Source: Eubacterium sp. UBA3782 (lineage in GTDB: Bacteria; Bacillota; Clostridia; Lachnospirales; Lachnospiraceae). Taken from it: DNA of 42,223 nt. Positions 22,454-31,372 of this stretch are shown here, piece by piece. How positions within the stretch are numbered: position 1 is the first letter of the stretch; every line of letters begins with the position of its first letter. Made by a program: the position numbers and the translations under genes. Below the pieces are notes generated by a model. That model did no database searches, had not been told where the DNA came from, and saw only the letters and a program-made list of their open reading frames with translations. Location: the NCBI GenBank assembly GCA_002368795.1, contig DFFG01000053.1, positions 1 through 42,223 of the forward strand, given 5' to 3'.

Positions 22454-24286
22454 ATGAGCAGGCTGAGCATCATCACTAAGAGTGAAGCGCAGGCCACTGT
22501 GGAGGAACTGTACAAGGACCTTGAACGGAGGATCCAGGCCAGCCCGCCGGGACTCTGCCCTGTAGATATGGCTGCGTCTTTTCTTCGCATCTGCCACGCG
22601 CAGTCCTGTGGAAAATGTACGCCCTGCCGGGTCGGTCTTGGGCGGCTTGCGGCCCTTCTGGAATCTGTTCTGGACGGCACCGCCACGATGGATACGTTAA
22701 AGACCATCGAACAGACTGCAGACAGCATCTATTATTCTTCTGACTGTGCCATCGGCCAGGAGGCGGCCCGCATGGTGATCTCTGGACTTAAGGGCTTCCG
22801 GGATGACTATGTGCGGCATATCCAGGACGGCCGCTGCTCCATGAAGCAGACGACCACCGTCCCCTGTGTATCGGAGTGTCCCGCCAGCGTGGATATTCCC
22901 GGTTACATTGCGCTGGTCCATGCCGGACGCTATCAGGACGCTGTGCGCCTGATCCGCCAGACCAACCCCTTCCCGGCCGTATGCGGCCTGATCTGCGAGC
23001 ATCCCTGTGAGATGCGCTGCCGGCGCACGATGGTGGATGACCCGATCAACATCCGCGGCCTGAAGCGGTACGCGGTCGAGCACGAGGGCGAGGCAAAGCT
23101 TCCGACCCCGGCAGCAAAGACCGGCAAGAAGGTCGCAATCGTCGGCGGCGGCCCGAGCGGCATCTCTGCGGCCTACTATCTGACCCTCATGGGCCACGAT
23201 GTCAAGGTCTTCGAGCAGAGAAAGCATCTGGGCGGCATGCTCCGCTACGGCATCCCGAGCTATCGTCTTCCCAGAGAGATCCTGGAGCGGGAGATCGCGC
23301 TGCTTAAGAGCACCGGCTTTGAGACAGAGACCGAAGTCAGCGTCGGCAAGGATATCCAGATGGCCGAGCTGAACGAAAACTATGACGCCGTCTATGTGGC
23401 CATCGGTGCCCACACCGACCGTAAGCTTGGCATCGAGGGCGAGGACGCCGAGGGCGTCATCTCTGCTGTCGAGCTGCTCCGCGGCATCGGTGACAATGAG
23501 CTGCCCGACTTCTCCGGCCTGGATATCGTCGTGGTCGGCGGCGGAAACGTCGCGATGGACGTCGCGCGCTCCGCGATCCGTCTAGGCGCAAAGACCGTCA
23601 ATGTCGCCTACCGCAGAAGAAAGACTGATATGACCGCCCTGGCAGAGGAGATCGAGGGCGCTATCGCCGACGGCTGCGAGATCGTCGAGATGCACTCCCC
23701 GGTCCGTGTCGAGAAGGACGAAAACGGCCATGTCGCCGCCCTCTGGGTCAAGCCCCAGATCGTCGGACCCATCGAGTGGGGCCGTCCGAAGCCGGTCAAC
23801 GCAAAGGCAGATGAGATCCGCATGAAGTGCGACCTTCTGCTGGTCGCTGTCGGCCAGGGCATCGAGTCCCGCCAGTTTGAAGAGGCCGGCATTCCCGTAA
23901 AGCGCGGCCGCATCAGCGCGCTGGATACCAGCAACGTAAAAGACCTTGATGGCATCTTTGCCGGCGGCGACTGCGTAACAGGACCCGCAACGGTCATCCG
24001 CGCCATCGCTGCAGGTAAGGTCGCTGCAGCCAACATCGACGAGTACCTCGGCTTCCGGCACATCCTGCCCGATGACGTGGAGCTCCCGAACGTGCGCTTT
24101 GACGATCACATCCCGCGGGGACGTGTCAACATGAAGGAGCGTCCGGCCTGCGAGCGCAGATGTGACTTCAACCTCATGGAGCTTCCCATGACGGACGAGG
24201 AGGCGTTCCAGGAGTCTGGCCGCTGCCTGAGATGCGATCACTTCGGCTATGGAATATTCAAAGGAGGCAGAGTAGGAGAATGGTAA
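22454..24286 (+). CDS. hydrogenase-linked flavoprotein: NuoF C-terminal Fe-S domain fused to GltD/NfnB-like NADP(H) module
   Basis: This 610-residue fusion starts with only the C-terminal [4Fe-4S] domain of NuoF (C52, C55, C58 in SCGKCTPC, and C98); the NuoF FMN/NADH domain is absent. A two-cluster domain follows (C138, C142, C177, C181, C185, C189), then a GltD-like part with an FAD site GGGPSG (231-236) and a nucleotide site GGGNVA (362-367) followed by YRRRKTDM, whose arginines favour NADP(H). The C-terminus adds CERRC and CLRC. GGAGG precedes the ATG at 22454. The hydrogenase gene overlaps its stop by 7 nt. It should carry electrons between NADP(H) and the hydrogenase; whether it bifurcates with ferredoxin is open. 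Confidence 0.9.
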   Translation: MSRLSIITKSEAQATVEELYKDLERRIQASPPGLCPVDMAASFLRICHAQSCGKCTPCRVGLGRLAALLESVLDGTATMDTLKTIEQTADSIYYSSDCAIGQEAARMVISGLKGFRDDYVRHIQDGRCSMKQTTTVPCVSECPASVDIPGYIALVHAGRYQDAVRLIRQTNPFPAVCGLICEHPCEMRCRRTMVDDPINIRGLKRYAVEHEGEAKLPTPAAKTGKKVAIVGGGPSGISAAYYLTLMGHDVKVFEQRKHLGGMLRYGIPSYRLPREILEREIALLKSTGFETETEVSVGKDIQMAELNENYDAVYVAIGAHTDRKLGIEGEDAEGVISAVELLRGIGDNELPDFSGLDIVVVGGGNVAMDVARSAIRLGAKTVNVAYRRRKTDMTALAEEIEGAIADGCEIVEMHSPVRVEKDENGHVAALWVKPQIVGPIEWGRPKPVNAKADEIRMKCDLLLVAVGQGIESRQFEEAGIPVKRGRISALDTSNVKDLDGIFAGGDCVTGPATVIRAIAAGKVAAANIDEYLGFRHILPDDVELPNVRFDDHIPRGRVNMKERPACERRCDFNLMELPMTDEEAFQESGRCLRCDHFGYGIFKGGRVGEW

Positions 24287-26013
24287 CCCTTACGATAGAT
24301 GGAAGACAGGCGATCGTTCCTGAGAAAACCACCATCCTGGAAGCAGCGGCATCCATCGGCATCCGTATCCCGACGCTCTGCTACTGGAAGGAATTAAACG
24401 AGATCGCTGCCTGCCGGGTATGCCTGGTCGAGGTCGAGGGCTATGAGCGCCTCTTTACCGCCTGCAACAACCCGGTCGAGGAGGGCATGGTCGTCCATAC
24501 CCACAGCAAAAAGGCAGACGATGCCAGAAGAACGAATGTTGAGCTGATCCTGGCCGAGCACAACGCCAACTGTGCCTACTGCATCCGCAGCGGAAACTGC
24601 ACCCTGCAGGAGGTGGCCAATGATCTGAATATCACGGAGATCCCCTACGAGAAGAACATCTGCGACAAGCAGGGCGATCCCAATTTCCCGCTGATCCGGG
24701 ATTACTCCAAGTGCATCAAGTGCATGCGCTGCGTCCAGGTGTGCGACAAGATCCAGGATACCCATGTATGGGATCTGATCAACACCGGCTCCCGCACCAC
24801 GGTCGACGTGTCGGGCGTCCTTACCCTGGATGCCTCTAAGTGCGCGCTCTGCGGCCAGTGCATCACCCACTGTCCGGTCGGCGCTCTGCATGAAAGAGAC
24901 GATACGGGACGGATGCTCCGGGCCCTCAACGATCCGGATCTGATCACCGTCGTCCAGATCGCGCCGTCCATCCGCGCAGCCTGGGGCGAGGACTTTGGTC
25001 TCGATCCGGAGTTCGCGACGGTCGAGCGCCTCTGCGCAGCCCTCAAGCTCATGGGCTTTGACTATGTCTTTGATACCGACTTCTCCGCCGATCTGACGAT
25101 CACCGAGGAGGCGGCCGAGTTCCTGGAGCGCCTGAAAAAAGGCGACCTGGAGAAATACCCGATGTTTACCTCCTGCTGCCCGGGCTGGATGCGCTTCTGC
25201 AAGTCCCACTATCCGGAGTTCGTGGACCAGCTGTCCACCTCCAAATCCCCGCAGCAGATGTTTGGCGCTGTGGCAAAGAGCTACTACGCAGAGATCCTCG
25301 GCGTAAGCCCCGAGAAGATCTTCTCCGTGTCCATCATGCCCTGCCTGGCAAAGAAGGCCGAGTGTGACTATCCGTCCATCAACGATGCCGGAGCCGGACA
25401 GGATGTGGATCTTGCCCTGACGACCCGCGAGATCAACCGGCTGATCCGCATGAAGCACATCATGCCCAAAGCGCTCCCAGAGGAGCCGCTGGATATGCCG
25501 CTTGGCCTTGGCAGCGGTGCCGGCGCGATCTTCGGCGCCACCGGCGGCGTCATGGAGGCAGCCCTTCGGACAGCCTACTACTATGTCACCGGCAAGAACC
25601 CCGATCCCGACGCCTTTACCCAGGTGCGCGGACTGGATGGCTGGAAGGAAGCCGTCTTTGATGTGGCCGGCACCCCGGTACGCGTGGCTGTCGCCAACGG
25701 ACTGGGCAACGCAGGCAAGCTTCTGGAAGCTCTCCGGCGCGGCGATGTCCACTATGACTTCGTAGAGGTCATGGCATGTCCCGGCGGCTGCGTAGGCGGC
25801 GGCGGACAGCCGATCCATGACCGCTGTGAGATGGCGGGCGAGCGCGGCAAGGTGCTCTACAATCTGGATGCAAAGGGTACGCTCCGCTTCTCCCATGAGA
25901 ACCCCTCGATCGTGGAGATCTATGACAAATACCTTGGCAAACCGCTCTCCGAAAAGGCCGAGCAGCTGCTCCACACCGACCAGCACGGCTGGAAGATGCC
26001 GGGTGAGGCTTAA
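24280..26013 (+). CDS. hydA: [FeFe] hydrogenase catalytic subunit, group A
   Basis: This 577-residue enzyme interconverts H2 with protons and electrons. It contains an N-terminal [2Fe-2S] domain (CYWKELNEIAACRVC and later Cys), a His-Cys3 [4Fe-4S] site (EHNANCAYCIRSGNC), two [4Fe-4S] clusters (CIKCMRCVQVC, CALCGQCITHCP) and the H-cluster domain. All four H-cluster cysteines are present: C299 in TSCCPGW, C355 in MPCLAKKAE, C500 and C504 in ACPGGCVGGGGQP. Size and layout match monomeric clostridial hydrogenases. The ATG at 24280 follows GTAGGAGA and overlaps the flavoprotein gene, so both are probably made in equal amounts as a complex. Confidence 0.96.
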   Translation: MVTLTIDGRQAIVPEKTTILEAAASIGIRIPTLCYWKELNEIAACRVCLVEVEGYERLFTACNNPVEEGMVVHTHSKKADDARRTNVELILAEHNANCAYCIRSGNCTLQEVANDLNITEIPYEKNICDKQGDPNFPLIRDYSKCIKCMRCVQVCDKIQDTHVWDLINTGSRTTVDVSGVLTLDASKCALCGQCITHCPVGALHERDDTGRMLRALNDPDLITVVQIAPSIRAAWGEDFGLDPEFATVERLCAALKLMGFDYVFDTDFSADLTITEEAAEFLERLKKGDLEKYPMFTSCCPGWMRFCKSHYPEFVDQLSTSKSPQQMFGAVAKSYYAEILGVSPEKIFSVSIMPCLAKKAECDYPSINDAGAGQDVDLALTTREINRLIRMKHIMPKALPEEPLDMPLGLGSGAGAIFGATGGVMEAALRTAYYYVTGKNPDPDAFTQVRGLDGWKEAVFDVAGTPVRVAVANGLGNAGKLLEALRRGDVHYDFVEVMACPGGCVGGGGQPIHDRCEMAGERGKVLYNLDAKGTLRFSHENPSIVEIYDKYLGKPLSEKAEQLLHTDQHGWKMPGEA

Positions 26014-26048
26014 AGAAAAGCCCCTGTCCGGTCTGTAACACAAACCCC

Positions 26049-26083
26049 GTGCATAATACCTCTTCCGGGAAATGTTATGCACG
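26049..26083. repeat. short palindrome between hydA and hydE
   Basis: CGTGCATAA (26049-26057) pairs with TTATGCACG (26075-26083) around a 17-nt loop containing TTCCGGGAA. No T-run follows, so read-through into hydE is likely. Ends and loop resemble the larger element at 19960-20082. Confidence 0.65.
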
Positions 26084-26122
26084 ATACAGCAATATCATCC
26101 GGCCATCCCGGATGAAAAAAAG

Positions 26123-27277
26123 ATGAACCATTCTGCAATTGATCTTACAACTGCATATGAGCTTATCGATCGACTGGCGGAAGTGCATGCACTTCCGCCC
26201 GCTGATTATGCTGCCCTGATCCGGGCCTTCTGCGGCGGAGATACGCTCCGGCCCCCGAAGGAAGGCGAGATAGGAGCAGAAGCTTCCGCTGCCCTTGCTG
26301 CCTATGCCCGCGCCAAAGCAGATCCCCTTCGCCGGCAATACTACGGCAATCAGATCTTTATCCGAGGGCTGATCGAATACTCCAGCTGGTGCAAAAACGA
26401 CTGCTTGTACTGCGGGCTCCGAAAGAGCAACCATACGGCTGAGCGCTACCGTCTTGACACAGAAGAGATCCTGGCCTGCTGCGAGGAGGGCTACCGGATC
26501 GGCTTCCGGACCTTTGTCCTGCAGGGCGGCGAGGATCCATACTTCACCGATCCTGTGCTTTGCGGCATCGTATCGGCGATCCGCAGCCGTTATCCGGACT
26601 GCGCCATCACCCTCTCTGCCGGCGAGCGGAGCAGGGAAAGCTACCAGAGCCTGAAGGCCGCCGGCGCAGACCGCTATCTGCTCCGGCATGAGACGGCGGA
26701 TCCTGCCCACTATGCCCTGCTCCATCCCCCGGTGCAGACACTGGAAACCCGCATGCGCTGCCTGGCAGACCTCCGGGATGCCGGGTTCCAGGTCGGCTGC
26801 GGCTTTATGGTCGGCTCTCCGGGCCAGAGCGCAGACACCCTGGCACAGGACCTTGCCTTCATCCAGAACTTCCGTCCCGAGATGTGCGGCATCGGTCCCT
26901 TTATCCCCCATCATGCCACGCCCTTTGCAAAGGAACGGGCAGGCAGCATGGAGCTGACGCTTTTCCTGCTCTCCCTGCTGCGGCTCCTGCAGCCGACGCT
27001 TCTGCTCCCGGCCACGACAGCCCTGGGAACGATCCACCCGCAGGGAAGGGAGCTGGGGATCCAGGCCGGCGCAAATGTCATCATGCCAAACCTCTCCCCC
27101 GCCATCCGGCGGGGCCAGTACCTGCTCTATGACAACAAGCTGACCTCCGGCGAGGAATCTGCCCAGAACCTGGCGCTGCTGAAAAAACAGATGGACGGCA
27201 TCGGCTTTTCCGTCGTCACTGACAGAGGAGACCCGGCAGGCGCAGATATAGATGCGAGCCAAAGCAAGGATGTCTGA
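26123..27277 (+). CDS. hydE: [FeFe] hydrogenase maturase HydE, radical SAM enzyme
   Basis: This 384-residue radical SAM protein belongs to the HydE/BioB-like group, which builds part of the H-cluster di-iron subsite. The SAM cluster motif is CKNDCLYCGLR (CxxxCxxC), followed by FVLQGGEDPYF, ITLSAGERS, YLLRHETADP and CGFMVGSPGQ, all typical of HydE. The C-terminal region ends with an MPNLSP segment near NVIMPNLSPAIRRGQY. The ATG at 26123 has only a weak GGATGAAAAAAAG site; an earlier in-frame ATG at 26072 lies in the palindrome and is less likely. It is read in line with hydA (109-bp gap). Confidence 0.93.
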   Translation: MNHSAIDLTTAYELIDRLAEVHALPPADYAALIRAFCGGDTLRPPKEGEIGAEASAALAAYARAKADPLRRQYYGNQIFIRGLIEYSSWCKNDCLYCGLRKSNHTAERYRLDTEEILACCEEGYRIGFRTFVLQGGEDPYFTDPVLCGIVSAIRSRYPDCAITLSAGERSRESYQSLKAAGADRYLLRHETADPAHYALLHPPVQTLETRMRCLADLRDAGFQVGCGFMVGSPGQSADTLAQDLAFIQNFRPEMCGIGPFIPHHATPFAKERAGSMELTLFLLSLLRLLQPTLLLPATTALGTIHPQGRELGIQAGANVIMPNLSPAIRRGQYLLYDNKLTSGEESAQNLALLKKQMDGIGFSVVTDRGDPAGADIDASQSKDV

Positions 27278-27299
27278 AAAAGCATATAAGAAAAGGAAA

Positions 27300-27328
27300 T
27301 TCCAGAATGCTCCGCAAAGGAGTATAAT
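27300..27328 (+). promoter_or_regulatory. possible internal promoter before hydG
   Basis: A perfect TATAAT (27323-27328) has TTCCAG 17 bp upstream, a weak -35. It could give hydG and hydF extra expression independent of hydA. Confidence 0.4.
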
Positions 27329-27378
27329 GATGAAATAATAGATCATGCATATACCATATAAGGAAGGACGTATTTACT

Positions 27379-28827
27379 ATGTTTTCATATAATCCGGCGT
27401 CACTGCTGGCAGATGAATTTATCAATGATGGCGAGATCCTCGAATCGATCCGCTGGGCCGAGGAGAACAAGGACAACCTGGAGCTGATCGACCAGATCCT
27501 GGAAAAGGCAAAACCGGTCCGCAAGGACGGGCAGACCACCTGCAGCGGACTGTCGCACCGGGAAGCCGCACTGCTGCTGGCCTGCACGGATCCCGAGAAA
27601 AACGAGGCCATGATGCAGCTGGCCGAGGAGATCAAGAAGGCCTTCTACGGCAACCGGATCGTCATGTTTGCCCCGCTGTACCTGTCCAACTACTGTGTGA
27701 ACGGATGCCGTTACTGCCCCTACCACACGGTAAACAAGACCATCCCGCGCCGCAAGCTGTCCCAGGAGGAGATCCGGCAGGAGGTCATCGCCCTGCAGGA
27801 TATGGGCCACAAGCGCCTGGCCATCGAGGCCGGCGAGGATCCGAAGAACAACCCCATCGAGTACATCCTGGAGAGCATTAAAACGATCTACAGCATTCAC
27901 CACAAAAACGGCGCGATCCGCCGGGTCAATGTAAACATCGCAGCGACCACCGTGGAAAACTACCGCAAGCTCAAGGAGGCCGGAATCGGCACCTACATCC
28001 TGTTCCAGGAGACCTACAACCGGGAGCGCTACGAGTACCTGCACCCCACCGGGCCCAAGCATGACTATTCCTGGCACACCGAGGCCATGGACCGGGCCAT
28101 GGAGGGCGGCATCGACGATGTCGGTCTGGGCGTCCTGTTCGGCCTGGACAACTACTTCTATGAGTTTGTCGGCCTGCTGATGCACGCCGAGCATCTCGAG
28201 GCTGTCCACGGCGTCGGCCCGCACACCATCAGCGTGCCCAGGGTCAAGCCCGCCGACGGCATCGATCCCGATGAATTTGACAACGGCATCAGCGACGATA
28301 TCTTTGCCAAGATCATCGCCTGCATCCGGATCGCCGTACCCTACACCGGCATGATCATCTCCACCAGAGAGAGCCAGGCTGTGCGCGAAAAGGCCCTCAG
28401 TATCGGCATCTCCCAGATCAGCGGTGCCTCTCGTACCTCGGTGGGCGGTTATACAGAAACCGACCGGCCTCACGAGACCGAGCAGTTCGACGTATCCGAC
28501 CAGCGCACCCTGGACGAGGTCGTCCGCTGGCTGATGGAGCTGGGCTATATCCCCTCCTTCTGCACCGCCTGCTACCGCGCCGGCCGCACCGGCGACCGGT
28601 TCATGAGCCTGTGCAAGACCGGCCAGATCCAGAACTGCTGCCACCCGAACGCCCTGATGACCCTCTGCGAGTTCCTGACCGATTATGCCTCCGAGGAGAC
28701 CCGGGTCATCGGAAACCGCATGCTGCAGGACGAGCTGCAGAACATTCCAAAGGAAAACGTGCGCCGGATCGCCGCAGAGCATCTCGAGGAGATCATGCAT
28801 GGCGGCAAACGCGATTTCCGCTTCTAA
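27379..28827 (+). CDS. hydG: [FeFe] hydrogenase maturase HydG, radical SAM tyrosine lyase
   Basis: This 482-residue enzyme cleaves tyrosine to p-cresol, CO and cyanide, which become ligands of the H-cluster. The N-terminal radical SAM motif is CVNGCRYCPYH (CxxxCxxC). The C-terminal extension, diagnostic for HydG against ThiH, contains CTACYRAGRTGDRFM and then CKTGQIQNCC, providing the auxiliary cluster that makes the Fe(CO)2CN synthon. AAGGAAGGA precedes the ATG. hydF starts 18 bp after the stop. Confidence 0.95.
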   Translation: MFSYNPASLLADEFINDGEILESIRWAEENKDNLELIDQILEKAKPVRKDGQTTCSGLSHREAALLLACTDPEKNEAMMQLAEEIKKAFYGNRIVMFAPLYLSNYCVNGCRYCPYHTVNKTIPRRKLSQEEIRQEVIALQDMGHKRLAIEAGEDPKNNPIEYILESIKTIYSIHHKNGAIRRVNVNIAATTVENYRKLKEAGIGTYILFQETYNRERYEYLHPTGPKHDYSWHTEAMDRAMEGGIDDVGLGVLFGLDNYFYEFVGLLMHAEHLEAVHGVGPHTISVPRVKPADGIDPDEFDNGISDDIFAKIIACIRIAVPYTGMIISTRESQAVREKALSIGISQISGASRTSVGGYTETDRPHETEQFDVSDQRTLDEVVRWLMELGYIPSFCTACYRAGRTGDRFMSLCKTGQIQNCCHPNALMTLCEFLTDYASEETRVIGNRMLQDELQNIPKENVRRIAAEHLEEIMHGGKRDFRF

Positions 28828-28845
28828 ACCTGAGGAGCTGTGTCC

Positions 28846-30021
28846 ATGAACACAAGTACACCCGAGAGAAAATACATTGCCTTTTTCGGAGTCCGGAATG
28901 CCGGAAAGTCCAGCCTGGTCAACGCTGTGACCGGCCAGACCCTCTCTATCGTCTCCGACATCAAGGGCACCACGACGGATCCTGTCTATAAAACCATGGA
29001 GCTTCTGCCCATCGGCCCGGTCATGATCATCGATACTCCCGGCATTGACGATGCCGGCGCCCTTGGGTCCCTGCGCGCTGCCAGGGCCAGGGAGACCCTT
29101 CGCCGCACAGATATCGCCGTGCTGGTGGTATCCGCCGCCGAGGGACTGCAGGACGCCGACAGAGACCTGATCCGGCTCTTCCATGAAAAAGAGATCCCCT
29201 TCCTCGTGGCGATCAACAAGATCGATCTGGCTGCCCCCGGCGCCGAGTTTCCTGAGGAGTATGCCCGCGTCAGCGCTCTGACCGGTGATGGCGTCTGGGC
29301 ATTGAAGGAACGGATCGGAGCACTTGCCCTGACCGTCGGCGGAAAACGGCGCTCCCTGCTGGTGGAGGATCTGGTGGATCCTGATGACCTGGTGGTCCTG
29401 GTCACCCCCATCGATGAATCCGCCCCGAAGGGACGGCTGATCCTGCCCCAGCAGATGGTCCTTCGGGCGGTGCTGGACCGGGATGCCATCCCCGTCGTCA
29501 CCAAGGAGACGACCTACGCCCGCACACTCCAGTCTCTTAGCCGGCCGCCGCGCCTTGTCATCACTGACTCGCAGGCCTTTGGCCAGATCAACACCGAGAC
29601 ACCCCGGGAGATCCCGCTGACCTCCTTCTCCATCCTGATGGCCCGCTACAAGGGGCTTCTGGATGAGGCCGTCTACGGCGCCGGTCTGCTGGATGACCTC
29701 GCAGACGGCGACCGCATCCTGATGGCCGAGGGCTGCACCCATCACCGGCAGTGCAACGACCTGGGGACCGTCAAGCTGCCCAATATGATCCGGAAGTACA
29801 CCGGAAAGGATCCGGAATTCTCCTTTACCTCCGGCCGCAGCTTTCCGGAGGACCTCTCCTCCTATCGCCTGATCATCCACTGCGGCGGCTGCATGCTGAA
29901 CGAGCAGGAGATGCAGAGCCGGGCAGGCGAAGCCAGGGATGCCGGTGTCCCCATGACCAACTACGGTATCGTACTGGCTAAACTGAACGGGATCCTGGAT
30001 CGAAGCATAGAGATGCTGTGA
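28846..30021 (+). CDS. hydF: [FeFe] hydrogenase maturation GTPase and scaffold HydF
   Basis: This 391-residue protein has an N-terminal GTPase domain (P-loop GVRNAGKSS near 16-24, IKGTTTDP, DTPGIDD, NKID), a dimerisation domain, and a C-terminal Fe-S scaffold with CTHHRQC and CGGCM ligands. It receives the di-iron precursor from HydE/HydG and transfers it to HydA. The ATG at 28846 is 8 nt after GAGGAG, while an in-frame GTG at 28840 is too close to it. It closes the operon; a terminator follows at once. Confidence 0.95.
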   Translation: MNTSTPERKYIAFFGVRNAGKSSLVNAVTGQTLSIVSDIKGTTTDPVYKTMELLPIGPVMIIDTPGIDDAGALGSLRAARARETLRRTDIAVLVVSAAEGLQDADRDLIRLFHEKEIPFLVAINKIDLAAPGAEFPEEYARVSALTGDGVWALKERIGALALTVGGKRRSLLVEDLVDPDDLVVLVTPIDESAPKGRLILPQQMVLRAVLDRDAIPVVTKETTYARTLQSLSRPPRLVITDSQAFGQINTETPREIPLTSFSILMARYKGLLDEAVYGAGLLDDLADGDRILMAEGCTHHRQCNDLGTVKLPNMIRKYTGKDPEFSFTSGRSFPEDLSSYRLIIHCGGCMLNEQEMQSRAGEARDAGVPMTNYGIVLAKLNGILDRSIEML

Positions 30022-30033
30022 AAATAATAAAGA

Positions 30034-30075
30034 CTGCTGCACGAAACAACTCGCTTCGTGCGGCAGCCTTTTTTT
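30034..30075 (+). terminator. terminator of the hydrogenase operon
   Basis: CTGCTGCACGAA (30034-30045) pairs with TTCGTGCGGCAG (30055-30066) with one wobble; a seven-T run follows. It lies between convergent hydF and the DUF2284 gene. Confidence 0.85.
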
Positions 30076-30078
30076 ATC

Positions 30079-31137
30079 TCACTCATCTTTATTTCCGTAT
30101 AAAACTGCTCCAAAGAAGGTGACCGTCGACCTCCCGTTCATGTAGGGAATGCCGGCCTGCGCGGCCAGCTCGCTGACGTAATAGCCATAGCCTTCGATGG
30201 TGTGGTACAGCCGGTCCGGGAAGCGGCATGGCGCATCCGGATAGGTACAGGTCTTACATCTGGTGCAGGATTCATTGGAAAGGAGCTGCAGCTTTGCAGG
30301 GGACTTCCCGTCTTCCTGCTGCTCCTGGCTTCCTGCGCTCCAGCCCTTCTCCTCAAGCCTTGCGGCAAGCTCATCGACCGCTTTCTTGAACGCCATCATG
30401 GCATCCTTCATGCCGTCGAAATCAAACTCATCCTCCAGGCGGTACGCCCGGGAAAAGAGCTGCATATAACGGTAGGCCGAAACACGCCGGCTGCACTCCT
30501 CCAGCGTACCCACCGCAGGGGGGCACGCCCAGGTCCGGCCATAGGCCCGGCACCGGTTTTCCTCGCAGATCTTCCGCACCTCTTCATGGCAGCGGATCTC
30601 TTCCACTGGAAGGATGCCCGCATCGGAAAAGCCGGCAGCAAAAACCGTCCGCATGATCTCTGCCGATACGTCTCCGTACTGTTCCGCCACGGCTGCCATC
30701 TTCGCCTCCCTTAGGGGCGTGATCTCCTCCATATGTCTGGTCGGACAATGATCGCATATGGTCCCGCCCTCTTTGTATGCGCAGTAGTAACGGACCTTTT
30801 CGTCCTGCACCGCCGCGGCATAATGCACAGCATCCCAGGCGTGCATCGGACGCTCCAGCACAAAGGCCAGCGCAAGGCTCGCCGCCGTCACATATTTGTG
30901 GGCTGCCGGCTGCTCTGCCCAGTGTTCCTCAAGGAAGCGGCCGAGAAGCGCTTTTGCTTCCTCTATCCTCTCCTCCTCGATCTCCCCGTCAAACTCCGTC
31001 TCTGTATCGCGCAGAGCCAGAAGTGTCTCTCTGTTGTGTGCACTGACCGGAACCTGACTGTTCCTGTCCTCCAGGATCTCCCAGTCCTCCACTGTCAGGC
31101 TGTCCAGGATCTGATCCGCAAGCTCCTGTTTTGTCAT
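30079..31137 (-). CDS. DUF2284-type Fe-S/metal-binding protein with an extra N-terminal domain
   Basis: This 352-residue protein ends in a DUF2284-like domain (about 155-352): CHEEVRKICEENRCRAYGRTWACPPAVG, a helical middle, and SCTRCKTCTYPDAPCRFPDRL, a cluster-binding pattern of CxxCxxC plus Cys. The N-terminal half (about 30-145) has CAYKEGGTICDHCPTRHMEE, a second Cys group, and is not usual for DUF2284 proteins as I know them. Function unknown; DUF2284 proteins are often near anaerobic redox genes. GGAGG precedes the ATG. It converges on hydF, so a link to the hydrogenase is only positional. Confidence 0.75.
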   Translation of the reverse strand: MTKQELADQILDSLTVEDWEILEDRNSQVPVSAHNRETLLALRDTETEFDGEIEEERIEEAKALLGRFLEEHWAEQPAAHKYVTAASLALAFVLERPMHAWDAVHYAAAVQDEKVRYYCAYKEGGTICDHCPTRHMEEITPLREAKMAAVAEQYGDVSAEIMRTVFAAGFSDAGILPVEEIRCHEEVRKICEENRCRAYGRTWACPPAVGTLEECSRRVSAYRYMQLFSRAYRLEDEFDFDGMKDAMMAFKKAVDELAARLEEKGWSAGSQEQQEDGKSPAKLQLLSNESCTRCKTCTYPDAPCRFPDRLYHTIEGYGYYVSELAAQAGIPYMNGRSTVTFFGAVLYGNKDE

Positions 31138-31276
31138 CTGCTTTTCCTCCGCCGCAGCAAAATTCCCCTTCTATTTTGGAAAACTCCTGGGACCGCCCTT
31201 CCTGAAAATCTATCCTCCCGTCTGCTGCAGAAGGGGTCCACATTTTGAGTATACTGCACTACGGCCGCTTATGCCA

Positions 31277-31372
31277 TCCCATTACATGCGCTTTCGGCGA
31301 TCTTGCTGTACGATCTTTTGGAAATCTCACGGTACGGTCTTTCGATGGTCTCACTGCACGATCAACATGTTG
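31277..31372. repeat. degenerate 24-bp tandem repeats
   Basis: Four units of exactly 24 bp start at 31277, 31301, 31325 and 31349, with pattern TCTCAC-N-GTACGATCTTTCG-N4. The last unit runs into the 3' end of the araC fragment. The remaining DNA from 31138 to 31276 shows no gene. Confidence 0.6.

Noticed and set aside
26072..26122. upstream ATG for hydE
   Set aside because: It lies in a palindrome and has no ribosome site; the ATG at 26123 gives a normal HydE start.
26013..26123. terminator between hydA and hydE
   Set aside because: The palindrome at 26049-26083 lacks a T-run, so operon continuity is more likely.
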